DNA from: Tolypothrix campylonemoides VB511288
GTDB lineage: Bacteria > Cyanobacteriota > Cyanobacteriia > Cyanobacteriales > Nostocaceae
Assembly (NCBI GenBank): GCA_000828075.3
Contig: JXCB02000039.1
Location: forward strand, 232,424 to 296,423
Direction: 5' to 3'
Length of the DNA stretch: 64,000 bases
Below the pieces are notes generated by a model, which did not search any database, was not told the origin of the DNA, and worked only from the letters and a program-made list of their open reading frames with translations. Shown here piece after piece: positions 17,879-26,962 of the stretch (position 1 is the stretch's first letter; each line of letters opens with the position of its first letter). The position numbers were made by a program, and so were the translations under genes.

Positions 17879-18427
17879 CTAGCTTTTAATCATCTCCCGC
17901 ACTTTTTGCTGAAGCCCCGGATCTTGTCTGACTGCTGCTTCAATTTTATTGAAGCTTTCTGGATTTAACCCTTCCTTTTGCAGGACTTGCTGCATCTTTG
18001 TATTAGCTTCTTGCTGAATTGATCTAAGACTTGTGAAAGCCTTATCAAATTGTTGCTTTTCCTGTGGGGTAATTGCTTTTGTTGGCTTTTCTGAAGGACT
18101 TCGCTGTGCCTTATATATTTCCAAAAAGCGTGGTTGAGTCAGACCAGACTGACCAATGATCTGCACTATCTGCTGATTTGCCCCTTGTTCAATCACTAGC
18201 AACTGTTTTAGAGAGGTGGCAAATTTCTGAAGTTCCTGTGGACTAACGTTTGTCTGGGTGGTCTGGGGTGTTGTTGGAACTTGAGGTTGAGAGGATGGAG
18301 ATGCAGATGGAGATGTAGATGGAGATGCAGATGGAGATGTAGGTTTTGGTACTTGTGCATGAGCCGACAGGTTGCTAGCAAGCAAAAAAACGAAAATATA
18401 GCTACCTGTGAGAATTTGCTTGAACAC
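17879..18427 (-). CDS. DUF4168-type exported protein
   Basis: 182 residues. A signal peptide (TGSYIFVFLLASNLSAHA) is followed by a Pro/Ser-rich low-complexity stretch (SPSASPSTSPSASPS, encoded by an 18-bp tandem repeat) and then two helical segments of DUF4168 type (SPQELQKFATSLKQLLVIEQ and TPQEKQQFDKAFTSLRSIQQ, ending NPESFNKIEAAVRQDPGLQQ). Family function unknown; periplasmic location inferred. Confidence 0.82.
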   Translation of the reverse strand: MFKQILTGSYIFVFLLASNLSAHAQVPKPTSPSASPSTSPSASPSSQPQVPTTPQTTQTNVSPQELQKFATSLKQLLVIEQGANQQIVQIIGQSGLTQPRFLEIYKAQRSPSEKPTKAITPQEKQQFDKAFTSLRSIQQEANTKMQQVLQKEGLNPESFNKIEAAVRQDPGLQQKVREMIKS

Positions 18428-18771
18428 GTTGAGTTCCTCCTTAGGGATGACCTACCCGGCGTTAGATAATTTGTTGAATTTCTTTAATCGGGCGTCGGTT
18501 TGCATCGATTTGTCAGGCATATCCTCAGGCAGCACTTACACAGCAAACGATAGTTGCTATTTATCGCTAACTACTCCAGGTATGCGCTATCGCAATACAG
18601 CTTAATACATATTAACTAAACGATAGTTCTATCTGTGAGTCTTTCTTTTGTTGTAAAGATTTTCTCTATATTCCTCAGCTTTTATACAGTGCTATTGTTT
18701 CTAAGTTTGGTGCATTTTTGGCGATCGCCAAGAAAGGGGCGCGATCGTTCCTTTAAGCCAGAAGCTGCTGA
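18428..18771. other. Intergenic stretch, no gene seen
   Basis: A 344-bp gap. Apart from two similar AAACGATAGTT words (18544, 18619) and a HIP1-containing GGCGATCGCC near 18720, I see nothing that supports a gene or RNA. Confidence 0.4.
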
Positions 18772-19053
18772 CTACCTATCGCTGCTGTGTAGATAGAAAA
18801 GAACGCGCTCACGCTGAAACACAAGCTGATCGCCATCCGGCTTACTAGTCTCTAAAGAAATCGTTTCCTGATTTTTCTTTACGCCCGGAACTACGAGTTG
18901 GAGTAGCAGTGGCGTCCAAACAGCAATACACACTAAAGCCAAAATACTTTTCAGTGTTTTGCTCTGAGCACTTTTTTTATTTGATTTCGGTAGTACTGAT
19001 TGACTACAAACTGTCTCTGGGGACCAGAAATGGTCATTGTTGTAGTAACTCAC
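18772..19053 (-). CDS. Small hypothetical membrane protein
   Basis: 93 residues: polar N-terminus, one membrane helix (SILALVCIAVWTPLLLQLVV, residues ~38-58), then a short exposed tail (KKNQETISLETSKPDGDQLV). Looks like a bitopic protein with N-in orientation. No family recognised. Isolated, divergent from murE. Confidence 0.55.
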   Translation of the reverse strand: MSYYNNDHFWSPETVCSQSVLPKSNKKSAQSKTLKSILALVCIAVWTPLLLQLVVPGVKKNQETISLETSKPDGDQLVFQRERVLFYLHSSDR

Positions 19054-19321
19054 TTACGAACTCTCTCTTACATTAGAAGACACCAAAATATACCAAACCT
19101 TATTTCTTAGTGTATTAATATTAGATGAAGATAATAATAAGATTGTGTAAAGTTAAAGTCATTTATATGCAAGCACAGAGCGCAAGTGTGAAGCTTGTGC
19201 ATTAATGAATTGAACCTCATACTTCCTTGCTCTCTGCCTGCCGCGTTATTTTAGGTATTTGTAGAAATAGAAAACATAGTGCAGAATAGGCGCAATCAAG
19301 ACGTGTGGCGAGGTTCACAAG

Positions 19322-20821
19322 ATGAAACTGCGGGAGTTACTAGCGAGTGTAGATGGTGTTGTGCAGTTACCACAACATCCAGCTGTGGATACAGAAATAA
19401 AGGGTTTAAAGACGAATTCTCATGCTTGTGTTGCAGGAGATTTGTTTATTGGGATGCCAGGAACGCGAGTTGATGGTGGGGACTTTTGGCAAAGTGCGAT
19501 CGCCTCTGGTGCTGTAGCTGCGATTATTTCTCCCGAAGCAGCACAGAAACATCCTCCCACACCCGAAGCTTGTGTGATTACTGCTAATGACATGACAAAA
19601 GCTTGTGCGCAATTAGCAGCCACTTTCTACGGCTATCCTGGGCAAAAACTTAAACTTGTGGGTGTGACCGGCACAAATGGCAAAACCACAACCAGCCACC
19701 TTGTTGAGTACTTTCTTAAATTAGCAAATCTGCCCACGGCTTTGATGGGCACTCTCTACACTCGTTGGAATGGTTTTGTTCAAACTGCCGTTCACACTAC
19801 ACCGTTTGCTGTGGAACTGCAACAGCAGCTGGCGACTGCTGTGGATGCTGGGAATGAGTATGGAGTGATGGAAGTGAGTTCCCACGCTTTGGCGCAGGGG
19901 CGAGTCATGGGTTGTCAGTTTGAAGTCGCGGTGTTTAGCAATCTTACCCAAGACCATTTAGACTTCCACCGCGATATGGAAGATTACTTTGCCGCAAAAG
20001 CACTGCTGTTTAGTCCTCAATATCTCAAAGGACGGGCAATCATTAATGCTGATGATGCTTATGGTAAGCGGTTAATTGCATCTTTGAACTCAGAAAAAGT
20101 TTGGAGTTATAGTGTTGATGATTCTACAGCTTCTTTGTGGATGAGTGACCTGAATTACGAACCTAATGGTGTCAGCGGTACGTTACATACACCAAAGGGT
20201 GACGTGGCTTTTCGTTCACCACTAGTTGGTCAATACAACTTAGAAAATTTACTAGCAGCAGTCGGAGCAGTTTTACAATTAGGGTTAGATTTGCAGTTAG
20301 TCGCATCTGCAATACCAGAGTTTCCTGGAGTCCCGGGACGGATGGAAAGGGTGCAAATTATTCAGGAGCAAGACATCAGCGTGATTGTAGATTATGCTCA
20401 TACGCCAGATAGTTTGGAGAATTTGCTCAAAGCTTCACGTCCGTTTATTCCAGGGAAAATGATTTGCGTGTTTGGATGTGGAGGCGATCGCGATCGCACT
20501 AAACGCCCAAAAATGGGTAGAATCGCTGCTGAATTAGCGGATGTTGCCGTGGTGACATCAGACAATCCCCGTACAGAAGACCCAGAAAGGATTTTGCAGG
20601 ATATTTTGGCGGGAATTCCAGAAACAGTCAAACCAATAGTGATCTGCGATCGCGCTACCGCCATTCGTACTGCCATATTGCAAGCGCAACCTGGAGACGG
20701 CGTTTTGCTTGCAGGCAAAGGTCACGAAGACTACCAAATTCTCGGAACAGAAAAAATCCATTTTGATGACCGAGAACACGCACGAGAAGCTTTAGAAGAG
20801 AGGATAAAAATAAAAAGCTAA
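19322..20821 (+). CDS. murE: UDP-MurNAc-tripeptide synthetase
   Basis: 499 residues. It adds the third residue to UDP-MurNAc-L-Ala-D-Glu in peptidoglycan synthesis. The ATP loop VTGTNGKTTTSHLVEYF (residues ~118-134), the Mur-ligase motifs HTTPFAVELQ, EVSSHAL and FSNLTQDHLDFH, and the acceptor motif DNPRTEDP (the DNPR signature for meso-diaminopimelate) are all present. The C-terminal ADKGHED equivalent is LAGKGHEDYQ. ATG 19322 fits the family. Followed by a hairpin-T-run terminator. Confidence 0.97.
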   Translation: MKLRELLASVDGVVQLPQHPAVDTEIKGLKTNSHACVAGDLFIGMPGTRVDGGDFWQSAIASGAVAAIISPEAAQKHPPTPEACVITANDMTKACAQLAATFYGYPGQKLKLVGVTGTNGKTTTSHLVEYFLKLANLPTALMGTLYTRWNGFVQTAVHTTPFAVELQQQLATAVDAGNEYGVMEVSSHALAQGRVMGCQFEVAVFSNLTQDHLDFHRDMEDYFAAKALLFSPQYLKGRAIINADDAYGKRLIASLNSEKVWSYSVDDSTASLWMSDLNYEPNGVSGTLHTPKGDVAFRSPLVGQYNLENLLAAVGAVLQLGLDLQLVASAIPEFPGVPGRMERVQIIQEQDISVIVDYAHTPDSLENLLKASRPFIPGKMICVFGCGGDRDRTKRPKMGRIAAELADVAVVTSDNPRTEDPERILQDILAGIPETVKPIVICDRATAIRTAILQAQPGDGVLLAGKGHEDYQILGTEKIHFDDREHAREALEERIKIKS

Positions 20822-20882
20822 AGGAACTCGTGCAATAAGGCGCTTTTCAGTGGCAGGCGCAACGAATAAAAAAGAAACACGC

Positions 20883-20915
20883 ACGCAAATGATAATTTTA
20901 TCATCTGCGTTTTTG
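20883..20915 (+). terminator. Intrinsic terminator after murE
   Basis: ACGCAAATGATA and TATCATCTGCGT form a 12-bp stem with one mismatch and a 4-base loop, followed directly by TTTTTGTTGTTT. Lies about 60 bases past the murE stop. Confidence 0.8.
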
Positions 20916-20979
20916 TTGTTTCTCATCTCCATCACCACAAATTTCTAATAGACCTCTTGCCAAAAGGCAAAACTTACCC

Positions 20980-21380
20980 TCATGAGGCAGTGCGTTGCGG
21001 AGCCAGCACTGAAGACGGAGAAGCCAGTGCAGGTGGCTGGCGTTGGGGTTCCCCCCGTTGTAGCAACTGCCGTCCCCCAACCCCGAATTCCAAAATTGGG
21101 ATTCGGCGAGCCAATTTCAAAGTCCCTCTCCCAAGCTTGGGAGAGGGATTTAGGAGCCACTGCGTTGCGGTGAATCCAGCGCTGCAGTCCTTGTTTCCCG
21201 ACAGAGGCGACTGGTGTGCCTCCTTCGGAGGAGCTTCGCTAACGCGTAGCGTGCCGAAGGCATACCCGTTCGCCCTTGGCGTGCCGTAGGCATAGGGAGG
21301 TTCCCGAGGACAGTTCTGAGGAGGGTTTCCCTCCGGGAGAAACTGTCCGTTCCGTTGTAGCAAGTGGCGTGGTGAGGGTA
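20980..21380. repeat. Cluster of GC-rich hairpin repeats
   Basis: Contains several words iterated elsewhere in the window: GCGTTGCGG, GGGGTTCCCCCCGTTGTAGC, CGTTCGCCCTTGGCGTGCCG and GTGCCGAAGGCATACC. The open frames across it on both strands are repeat artefacts. No gene supported. Confidence 0.7.
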
Positions 21381-21398
21381 AATATTCATGCAAGAAGT

Positions 21399-22610
21399 CT
21401 AATAAACATTCCACTCCACAGGAACTGTTTGCACAGAAGAAGATCCAGACACAGTGGTACCATTCATTTGCCAAATAAGATTCTCACCAGTGTCGTATCT
21501 GCGCCAGAAGATATCACTCTTGCCATCACCATTGTAATCACCAATACTAGATTGCCAGACTGGATCAGTTTTAGGTAGAAAAGCCGCAGTATCAATTGAT
21601 GTGCCATTCATCAACCAAGCAGTGTTTTCACCAGTTTGAGTGTTGTGCCAGAAGATATCGGTTCTGCCATCGCCGTTGAAATCGCCAATATTAGATTTCC
21701 AAGAAGAGTCACGTTTTTCTAGAGAACCTGAAGTGATGAAAATACCATTCATCAGCCAAACAGTATTTTCATCTGTTTGAGTATTGTGCCACAGTAAGTC
21801 AGTTCTACCATCGCCGTTGAAATCTCCCAAGCTATAATTCCAAGACGAATCAAGTTTTGACAGAGAATACCCTGAGAAATCAGTACCATTCATAAACCAA
21901 ACAGCGGTTTCACCCGTTGTTTGATTTCGCCAAAAGATGTCGCTCTTGCCATTGCCATCAAAATCAACAATACTTTGAGACCAAGATGAGTCAGTTGTGG
22001 GCAGAAAAGCCGCACTGATAACTTTTGTGCTATCCATCAGCCAAGTAGCATTTTCACCCGTTGTCTGATTGCGCCAGAAAATATCGCTCCTGCCATCGCC
22101 ATTAAAATCAGCAATGCTAAAAGTCCAGGATGAATCTATTTTCTCCAAAGCAACCCCAGAGGCAATTTTTGTGCCATCCATCAGCCAAATGACGTTCTCA
22201 CCCGTTGTCTGATTGCGCCAAAAGATGTCAGTTTTGCCATCGCGGTTGAAATCGGCATAAGCAAAATTCCAAGATGAGTCTACATTCGGCAACAATTCTC
22301 CTGTCGGTGTTGTGCCATCCATCAGCCAAACGGCGATTTCACCTGTTTGAGAGTTGCGCCAGAATTTGTCTGTTTTGCCATCACCGTTAAAATCGACAAC
22401 AATTGCTGCATTACTAAACAAGGAATTGGGATTAGGATTTTTTGCAGTCTCTACTGGCTCCCCTATCGATTCATCTAGGAGCGATTGTGACGAGTGTCCA
22501 AAGCTCAAAGCAGAATTTAAATCATCCGTGTTTGTAGAACTATCGGAGATTGGGACAGATTGGAATGCACTAGTACCTCTAGAAGAGTCCAAGGTTGCAG
22601 ATGCAAACAT
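21399..22610 (-). CDS. FG-GAP/VCBS repeat protein, paralog 1
   Basis: 403 residues. After a ~95-residue Ser/Asn/Thr-rich N-terminus there are seven ~45-residue blades of the pattern DFNGDGKTDIFWRNQTTGEN, xVWLMDGT. The DxNxDGxxD segment is a calcium-binding loop, and seven blades would close an integrin-like beta-propeller. There is no obvious signal peptide or anchor, so export route is unknown. The second copy lies upstream on the same strand (23306-24532). Confidence 0.9.
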   Translation of the reverse strand: MFASATLDSSRGTSAFQSVPISDSSTNTDDLNSALSFGHSSQSLLDESIGEPVETAKNPNPNSLFSNAAIVVDFNGDGKTDKFWRNSQTGEIAVWLMDGTTPTGELLPNVDSSWNFAYADFNRDGKTDIFWRNQTTGENVIWLMDGTKIASGVALEKIDSSWTFSIADFNGDGRSDIFWRNQTTGENATWLMDSTKVISAAFLPTTDSSWSQSIVDFDGNGKSDIFWRNQTTGETAVWFMNGTDFSGYSLSKLDSSWNYSLGDFNGDGRTDLLWHNTQTDENTVWLMNGIFITSGSLEKRDSSWKSNIGDFNGDGRTDIFWHNTQTGENTAWLMNGTSIDTAAFLPKTDPVWQSSIGDYNGDGKSDIFWRRYDTGENLIWQMNGTTVSGSSSVQTVPVEWNVY

Positions 22611-23305
22611 GATGTTTGTTTATGACTAGTGTTCATATTTTTTTTACTGTTTTTTTTATGAAGTTTCTGTTAATATCTAACATGTGCTCTTTTTTCTTTT
22701 TTTGAAAAAGCTGCATTCAACTATCATCAATATGTTGTTAAAATGGCATATTGTCTGAAACCTAAATTTATACTACAGCACTTTTCTGTAGAGTGGGCAT
22801 TGCCAACTCATATCTCAAATGTCCATTACATAAAGTTTTATAGGCAATGCCCACTTGAAGATTTGTGACCTCATACTAAGTTACAGAACCTCACCCCTAA
22901 CCCCTCTCCGTGAGTTCGGAGAGGGGAAATAAAGCGTAGCTTTATTGGGGTGAGGTGACGACAACCTGCTGCAGGAGGGTTTCCCTCCGCAGGCGACTGG
23001 CGTTCGCCCTTGGCGTGCCGCAGGCATACCCGAAGGGGTTTCCCGCTCTCACGGCAACTGGCGTTCGCCCTTGGCGTGCCGCAGGCATACCCGAAGGGTG
23101 TAAGTCATGAACGCAACTCGGTATCATCATTAAACTTCTTGGATTCATTCTAAAAAAAAGCTATAAAAAAAGCCGAGATAATTCCCGGCGAATCACAATT
23201 AACTTACTGTCTATTAATAAGGGCGAAATGCAAAGTAATTCGTAATTGATAACTCGTAATTATCAAGTCAATAACGAATTAAGAATTACGAATTCTTTAA
23301 AGATT
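22611..23305. repeat. Repeat-filled gap between the FG-GAP paralogs
   Basis: No gene. 22792-22855 is a stem of 13 bp (AGTGGGCATTGCC/GGCAATGCCCACT) with a 38-base loop. 22960-23100 carries two direct copies of a GC block (GGCGTTCGCCCTTGGCGTGC, then CGCAGGCATACCCGAAGGG), starting near 22990 and 23050. 23215-23295 is rich in short AATTCGTAATT words. Confidence 0.65.
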
Positions 23306-24532
23306 TTAGAAAGTGCGCCACTCCTTATCAAATGTCGGTAGAGCGGTTTCAGTGGGGGTAGAGCCATTCATCTGCCAAATCTTATTCTCACCTGTTTCAT
23401 AATTGCGGAAGAAGATGTCGGTCTTGCCATCGCCGTCAACATCGCTAATGCTTGGTGTCCAGGCAGAGCTTTGCGTCGGTAGAGCAGTGTCACTGGTAAC
23501 GGTTGTGCCATTCATGAGCCAAGCCTTGCTTTCACCTGTTTGCTGGTTGTACCATAAAAGGTCTGTTGTGCCATTGCCGTCAAAATCGCCAACACTAGAT
23601 GTCCAGCCAGCACCGAGTGTAGGCAAAGCAGCCTGAGAAGCAACATTTGAGCCATTCATCAGCCAGACGGCGTTCTCACCGGTTGTCTTGTTACGCCACA
23701 GAACGTCGGTTTGATAATCAACGTTGAAATCTCCGAAACTAGCCTCCCATTCTGTGCCAAGGGTTGGCAACGCAGTTGTAGAAGCGTTGGTACCATCGAC
23801 CAACGAAACAGCGTTTTCACCTGTTGTTTGATTACGCCAGAAGATGTCAGTCCTACCATCACGGTTGAAATCAACAACATTAGCTCTCCAATTTGCGTCA
23901 ACCGTTTGCAAAGAAGACGAAGCGATAATCTGTGTACCATCCATCACCCATACCGCATTCTCACCCGTTGTCTGATTACGCCAGAAAATGTCGGTTTTGC
24001 GGTCAGCATTGAAATCAGCAATACTGAAAGTCCAGTTTGAACCAACGTTTGTCACAGATGTCTCAGAGGCGACTGTGGTACCGTCCATCAACCAAATGGT
24101 GTTATCACCCGTTTGAGTATTACGCCAGATGATGTCAGTTTTGTTATCACCGTTGAAATCCGCAATTTTAAAGTCCCAATCTGCACTCATTGTCTTAAGA
24201 AAAGCACCAGAGGAAACATTTGGGCCATCCATCAGCCAGATAGCAGTTTCGCCAGTTTGAGAATTACGCCATAACTTGTCGTTCTTGCCATCCCCATTGA
24301 AATCGGTATATATCGCTGCACTAGTAAATATCGGATTAGGATTCTTCTGACTAGGGGTTATTGCAACCTCAGAAAAGGCATCTTCACCTAATGATGATTG
24401 TGAGGAGCCGTTTAAACTCAAAGTATTTAAATCACCATTGTTCTCAAAAGTATTTGCGTTTTGAATATTTAACGCACTAGAATCTCTAGCTCCGAAGGCT
24501 GAAGAGTTTGAGGTGTTTGGAGATCCCAACAT
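23306..24532 (-). CDS. FG-GAP/VCBS repeat protein, paralog 2
   Basis: 408 residues with the same design as its neighbour: a Ser/Asn-rich leader of ~95 residues, then seven blades (DFNGDGKNDKLWRNSQTGET, DFNADRKTDIFWRN, DFNVDYQTDVLWRNKTTGEN). Some calcium loops are altered (DFNADRKTD, DFNVDYQTD). The conserved start MLGSPNTSNSSAFGARDSSA and QSSLGEDA differ from paralog 1 only moderately. Tandem duplication is the simplest explanation. Function unknown; surface or intercellular role is inference. Confidence 0.9.
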   Translation of the reverse strand: MLGSPNTSNSSAFGARDSSALNIQNANTFENNGDLNTLSLNGSSQSSLGEDAFSEVAITPSQKNPNPIFTSAAIYTDFNGDGKNDKLWRNSQTGETAIWLMDGPNVSSGAFLKTMSADWDFKIADFNGDNKTDIIWRNTQTGDNTIWLMDGTTVASETSVTNVGSNWTFSIADFNADRKTDIFWRNQTTGENAVWVMDGTQIIASSSLQTVDANWRANVVDFNRDGRTDIFWRNQTTGENAVSLVDGTNASTTALPTLGTEWEASFGDFNVDYQTDVLWRNKTTGENAVWLMNGSNVASQAALPTLGAGWTSSVGDFDGNGTTDLLWYNQQTGESKAWLMNGTTVTSDTALPTQSSAWTPSISDVDGDGKTDIFFRNYETGENKIWQMNGSTPTETALPTFDKEWRTF

Positions 24533-25386
24533 GGTGTTTCTTTCTCACTAGTGTTCATCAATGTTTTAACGCCTTTCCGTTTTTATTTTTGTCACAAAAT
24601 AACATATTTAATGTTTCAATTATTTTTACTTAATACTTTGTCAAGATGGTCATTATTATAAGCATATCTATCAAAAAAATGTTATTGAATAACATTTACA
24701 ATGTTTTATATCTATGCCATTACTTTATTTAAGTATTACTGATTTTTTTGTCTTTGCTATTTTGAAGTATGCTCAAATACTTAATAAAATAATTACAATA
24801 AGACCAAGTTAATAATAATTTCAAAAAACTGTCAAAGCATAGACAGAAGAATCAATTTCAAAGAAAAAGATATGTTGTGACGGTTTTGCGATCGCCTATG
24901 CCTCCGGCACGCTTTGCACTCAGCGTGCCCACAGGTCTCAGGGACTCAACGAGGGTCAGGTTATTTCAACTGGTCGCGGCATTCCTCCGTCACTATACGT
25001 ACTCGTTGGTGGGGGACGCTAGAGCCTTAGGTCGGGAGATCCTCCTACAATACTGGCTTAGGAATGCCGCTTAGTTGCTCAATCTCAGACTACGGAATGT
25101 GTTTTTTACAAGTAACGCAATCCCCAATCCCTAATCCCCAATCCCCAATCCCCTTTACTCCCTGAAGTGATGCATACAAACCAGCCCCCGCCACTATAGA
25201 TACACAGAATACCACATTCACTTACGCGGGATGTCTTCCACAGTCAGTCCGCAAATCAAAACCGCCATAGCTCTCTGCGATTGATATTATTTACTGCTGT
25301 TTCAGTAAAAGTATATATCTCGTCAGAAAAACACATATATAGCGGTGAAGTTGTATTACGAACAGTTGTTTTAAGGAAGAAAAAAA
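24533..25386. other. Long AT-rich gap with one structured block
   Basis: 24533-24880 is very AT-rich upstream sequence of the FG-GAP gene. 24973-25075 contains GCGGCATTCCT and its exact complement AGGAATGCCGC at the two ends of a ~97-base block, with internal pairing words. 25118-25155 is an AATCCCC simple repeat. No gene is supported. Confidence 0.5.
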
Positions 25387-25641
25387 ATGAAATCGCAATA
25401 TCTCGTAGCTTCATTAATCGTAGGAATACTCACTGTATCAGCTAACTATGCAGACACGCATAATCTATTGCTGTTACAAGAAAATGCACCTCGAACAGTC
25501 AAAACTCTTAAACAGGATAGGCTGCAAGCTAAAGTACCGACTAATCGAGGAGTTCCAACTCGCCGGGAAAGCGGTGGTGCCCGCACTTTAAAGCAGGCTG
25601 AATCCAATACAATTCAGCAACAATTCGTAGCGGAAAAATAG
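25387..25641 (+). CDS. Small exported hypothetical protein
   Basis: 84 residues. The N-terminus looks like a signal peptide (QYLVASLIVGILTVSANYA). The mature ~60 residues are basic and polar (TVKTLKQDRLQAKVPTNRGV). AAGGAAGAAAAAAA precedes the ATG at 25387. No family recognised; probably a small periplasmic protein. Confidence 0.55.
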   Translation: MKSQYLVASLIVGILTVSANYADTHNLLLLQENAPRTVKTLKQDRLQAKVPTNRGVPTRRESGGARTLKQAESNTIQQQFVAEK

Positions 25642-25777
25642 AAAACAAGGGTTGCATCACAACCTCAGCATTGGATGTGTATAAAAAAATTAATATTTTC
25701 TTGCTATAGATTTCGTATTTCGTATTAAATAAAATCTTCGTACTATAGATTTTTAAGCGGCATAATAAATAGCTAGA

Positions 25778-25909
25778 CGCCATAAATCAATACGGTTCAG
25801 TTAGGGCTAAAACTCTTTGTCAAAGTCAATTTTTTTAAAGAACCGCAGAGGCGCAGAGGACACAGAGAGAAGAAAAAAATGCTTAACTGAACCGTATTGC
25901 GCCATAAAT
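25778..25909. mobile_element. 112-bp MITE with 16-bp inverted ends and 10-bp target duplication
   Basis: The element spans 25788-25899. Its ends CAATACGGTTCAGTTA and TAACTGAACCGTATTG are perfect complements. It is flanked by the direct repeat CGCCATAAAT at 25778-25787 and 25900-25909. The inner part contains GAACCGCAGAGGCGCAGAGG, shared with the MITE at 37099-37190. It has no coding capacity; mobilised in trans if active. Confidence 0.88.
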
Positions 25910-25948
25910 TGCTTCGTAATTTATCTAAATAAAGGTTATTCGTTGCGT

Positions 25949-26770
25949 ATGACTGCCGATGAGCTTAACCATTTCCTCGACTCGCTTGTGCAAGAAATTG
26001 ACAGTCCAGCTATCCGAGGTATCTTTTTAACCGGCAGTTATGCACGCGGTTGTGCCGATTATTGGAGTGATCTTGATCTGGTCTGTCTGACACATGACGA
26101 TATTCAAATCGAAGATACGCTCTTATATCGCGATTGCAAGGAGTGCAACCCCGAAGAGCATCGCATATTGGTTAGTGTGACATATTGCCCACTTAAACAT
26201 TGGTTGTGGGTCATTGAATTGCCTGAATCTGCCATTCATGCTATACCTGCTTTCCGTAATATGCGTCCACTGCTTGACAAAGATGGCGTAGTCGCGCAGC
26301 TTCAAGAAACAGCACGGCTGTTTGATTACGCATCTCTCCAGAACAAAGCAAACCGATATGCTGCTGAAACAGTGTTCCATCTTGTAGAGGATGTTCATAA
26401 ACTGCTAGGTGGTCTGACAAAGCGAGACGAGTCACGTGTGCTTGCTGCAACGCACGAAATACTCCAAGGAATGACCAAAGCTGTTGCAGTGTCCCGTGGT
26501 GTTATGGTTGAGAGTGCCAATACTTACTTTGCACAAGTCATGCAAGAAACTGGTATAGAGAGTGCATGGACTTTGGCATTCCGTCAAGCTGCAGGTTTGG
26601 AACCAGGAGATGTTTGGATACGAGGTGAATCTGCGCTTCAACTGTTCTGGGAAACAACGGTGTTGCTTTCGGCTCATTTTAAGCTGCATGAACGGGATAC
26701 GGTTGATGAAGTCATCAAGCGAATACAGATTGGCTTTATACCCAGTTGCAGTCAGAGAGCTAACTTGTGA
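25949..26770 (+). CDS. Nucleotidyltransferase-domain protein
   Basis: 273 residues. The polymerase-beta-type motif is FLTGSYARGCADYWSDLDLV (GS...SDLDLV), which coordinates Mg2+ and NTP. The remainder is helical (HEILQGMTKAVAVSRGVMVE) with no second known domain. The start ATG 25949 (MTADELNH) is chosen because the frame upstream of it runs through the MITE, which would add 44 artefactual residues. Relatives include aminoglycoside-type nucleotidyltransferases; substrate unknown. Confidence 0.8.
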   Translation: MTADELNHFLDSLVQEIDSPAIRGIFLTGSYARGCADYWSDLDLVCLTHDDIQIEDTLLYRDCKECNPEEHRILVSVTYCPLKHWLWVIELPESAIHAIPAFRNMRPLLDKDGVVAQLQETARLFDYASLQNKANRYAAETVFHLVEDVHKLLGGLTKRDESRVLAATHEILQGMTKAVAVSRGVMVESANTYFAQVMQETGIESAWTLAFRQAAGLEPGDVWIRGESALQLFWETTVLLSAHFKLHERDTVDEVIKRIQIGFIPSCSQRANL

Positions 26771-26782
26771 TGCTGTTAGCAT

Positions 26783-26839
26783 AGCTCCTCGTGGAGCGAG
26801 GCGCGTAACGCAGTGAAGCGTGCCTCTTCTTGAGGAGCT
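26783..26839. repeat. Hairpin repeat
   Basis: AGCTCCTC and GAGGAGCT close a 57-bp hairpin with an inner GAGGC/GCCTC stem. A second small stem, CTCAGCA/TGCTGAG, follows at about 26870. Lies in the convergent gap between the nucleotidyltransferase and hisZ. Confidence 0.55.
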
Positions 26840-26962
26840 TACAAATTGCGCCTTTAGGGTGGCGAAGCCTCAGCATCTGCTGAGATTCTGATCGAAGGAA
26901 AGAATGATATTATGTCTGGATAAACGCAGCTTGGTATCATATCATATCCTGTTAAATACTTA

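Noticed and set aside
20957-21578. Several overlapping frames on both strands in the GC-rich repeat block
   Set aside because: Mutually overlapping, built from dispersed hairpin words, and without similarity to proteins. The frame at 20980-21474 runs into the FG-GAP gene in a different frame.
25817-25948. N-terminal extension of the nucleotidyltransferase
   Set aside because: This part is translated MITE DNA, including its right inverted end.
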